A program made the translations under genes and the position numbers. A model generated the notes under the pieces. The model was not told the DNA's origin. It searched no databases and saw only the letters and a program-made list of their open reading frames with translations. Below, one piece after another: positions 62,969 to 64,000 of a stretch of DNA of 64,000 nucleotides. This stretch comes from Paenibacillus_E sp040812395 (GTDB lineage: Bacteria > Bacillota > Bacilli > Paenibacillales > NBRC-103111). Position 1 is the first letter of the stretch. Each line of letters begins with the position of its first letter. Location of the stretch: the NCBI RefSeq assembly GCF_040812395.1, contig NZ_JBFNXH010000016.1, positions 1 through 64,000 on the forward strand, in the 5' to 3' direction.

Positions 62969-64000
62969 CCCATAAATTGTCCTCCATGCAGACCTTTACG
63001 CTGATGCTCGTTTGTTTATTGGGAACCTCTATCATCTTCGGGGCACCGAAGACCGTGCCAGACAACTGGTTGATTGAATTGATTTCAGTAATACCCGCGA
63101 TTCTCTTATTTTTGATGTATGTATCCATCATTTCTTTGGATGCTCGAAAAGGGTTCTATGCCCTCTTGGATTTGGCATGGGGAAGGTACCTTGGCAAAGT
63201 TATGGTGCTCAGTTACTCGGTGTACTTTCTCTATGTTGCTGCCCGTAATGTACGGGATATGCTTGAATTGGTTATGACGGCGCTTCTGCGCAGCACTCCG
63301 CCGCAGCTCGTCGTTTTATTATTCGTTCTATTAATCGCTTACGCAGCTTATGGCGGACTAAAGACTCTGGGACGTTTATCGGAATTGATCCTTGGATTGA
63401 TACTATTATTTTTTATTACGTTAGCAATTTTTCTGGCGATAAGCGGTTCGCTTGTTCCGGAAAGAATGTTACCCTTTTTATCGAAGGGGATTGCTCCCAT
63501 TGTGAAGGAAATCTTTACTTCCACTGTTTGGTTCCCTTATGGAGAGGTCATCGTTTTCCTCATCTTGATCCCCGGCATAGGGAGCCCTGCAAAATTTCGC
63601 AAACTGGGAATCACGGCTTTTCTGACCGCTAGCATCCTGCTCTCCTTTTCAGATCTGATTCAGATGTGGTCATTAGGGATGGAATTCGAAAAGTACTCTG
63701 AATTCCCCTTATTGGATGCTGCACGGCTCATTAATGTCGCGGACTTCATATCACGAATGGATGCGCTTGTAGCGATGATTATCATTTTTAGCGTGTTAGT
63801 CAAATGCGCTGTATTTTTATTTGCAGGTGTGAAAGGGGTATCTTTCGTATTCCGGAGCATTAGCCAATCTTACGTATATCCGCTAGCTCTTTTCGTTGGG
63901 GCCACGTCTATGATGATTACGCATAGTTTCGCCGAGCATAGCAAAGAGGGACTTTTCTATGCTGTTTACATGGTCCACATTCCCTTCCAATTTGTCGTAC
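62965..64000 (+). CDS. GerB-family spore permease, cut by window end
   Basis: The 5' 345 codons of an APC-type germinant receptor B subunit; the stop lies beyond the window. Seen: QTFTLMLVCLLGTSIIFGAPKTV at the start, GFYALLDLAWGRYLGKVMVLSYSVYFLYVAARNVRDMLEL, and GEVIVFLILIPGIG near residue 195. At least eight membrane segments are visible. The start overlaps the preceding small ORF (ATGA). A gerA/gerC pair is not present upstream, so this is either an orphan B subunit or its partners follow it. Confidence 0.88.
   Translation, partial: MTHKLSSMQTFTLMLVCLLGTSIIFGAPKTVPDNWLIELISVIPAILLFLMYVSIISLDARKGFYALLDLAWGRYLGKVMVLSYSVYFLYVAARNVRDMLELVMTALLRSTPPQLVVLLFVLLIAYAAYGGLKTLGRLSELILGLILLFFITLAIFLAISGSLVPERMLPFLSKGIAPIVKEIFTSTVWFPYGEVIVFLILIPGIGSPAKFRKLGITAFLTASILLSFSDLIQMWSLGMEFEKYSEFPLLDAARLINVADFISRMDALVAMIIIFSVLVKCAVFLFAGVKGVSFVFRSISQSYVYPLALFVGATSMMITHSFAEHSKEGLFYAVYMVHIPFQFVV

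Overview
The window looks like a chromosomal segment of an endospore-forming member of the Bacillales, most likely Paenibacillaceae. The evidence is an H-type small acid-soluble spore protein, one complete and one cut-off ger germinant-receptor cluster, a CIRCE/HrcA heat-shock operator, T-box leaders, strong AGGAGG-type ribosome binding sites, and a gene order that follows the Bacillus subtilis tsaE-tsaB-rimI-tsaD-abcF-moaC-tat-groESL block.
1-1.5 kb is a decayed mobile-element edge: a broken tyrosine integrase, a small gene with a stop at codon 5, and a short ORF sharing its leader. 1.5-7.6 kb (minus strand) holds groES-groEL and a probable fthC-moaC-moaB-moeA-like-tatA-tatC operon. 7.9-9.9 kb is an ABC-F ATPase. 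9.9-11.3 kb is non-coding but highly structured: eight copies of a 113-bp palindromic repeat, then a dense cluster of DnaA-box sequences. 11.3-13.6 kb is leuA behind two tandem leucine T-boxes. 13.6-16.6 kb is the t6A operon tsaE-tsaB-rimI-tsaD.
16.7-23.6 kb mixes spore genes with a split NHEJ system (ku, a LigD-type ligase, a LigD-type primase-polymerase), an NlpC/P60 hydrolase, a nitroreductase and cardiolipin synthase. 23.8-28.3 kb is a gerA-gerC-small ORF-gerB operon. 28.4-31.1 kb has a ParM-like actin and an M23 peptidase/bactofilin pair; a paralogous pair lies at 52.9-54.3 kb. 31.2-36.6 kb has a HAD hydrolase, a BcrA-type ABC transporter and a divergent two-component system. 37.3-43.5 kb is gltB-gltD. 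44.3-48.4 kb carries ydcF-like, HD-phosphohydrolase, tdk and UgtP-like genes. 49-64 kb is accessory: a Ycf48-like lipoprotein, an MmyB-type regulator with an MFS pump, MarR with redox enzymes, a sulfonate/nitrate-type ABC importer, a DUF445 protein, and a second gerB cut by the window end.
The most unusual content is non-coding. Four intergenic loci (20.1, 37.0, 43.9 and 48.7 kb) carry the same 181-182 bp element, made of two forward and two inverted copies of GCGGAAC-N5-TGCGYTAT, with arms exactly 51 bp apart in every copy. A second family of about 40-bp hairpin units sits directly before the ribosome binding site of the second gene in two unrelated operons. A third feature is the DnaA-box cluster beside the 113-bp palindrome array.
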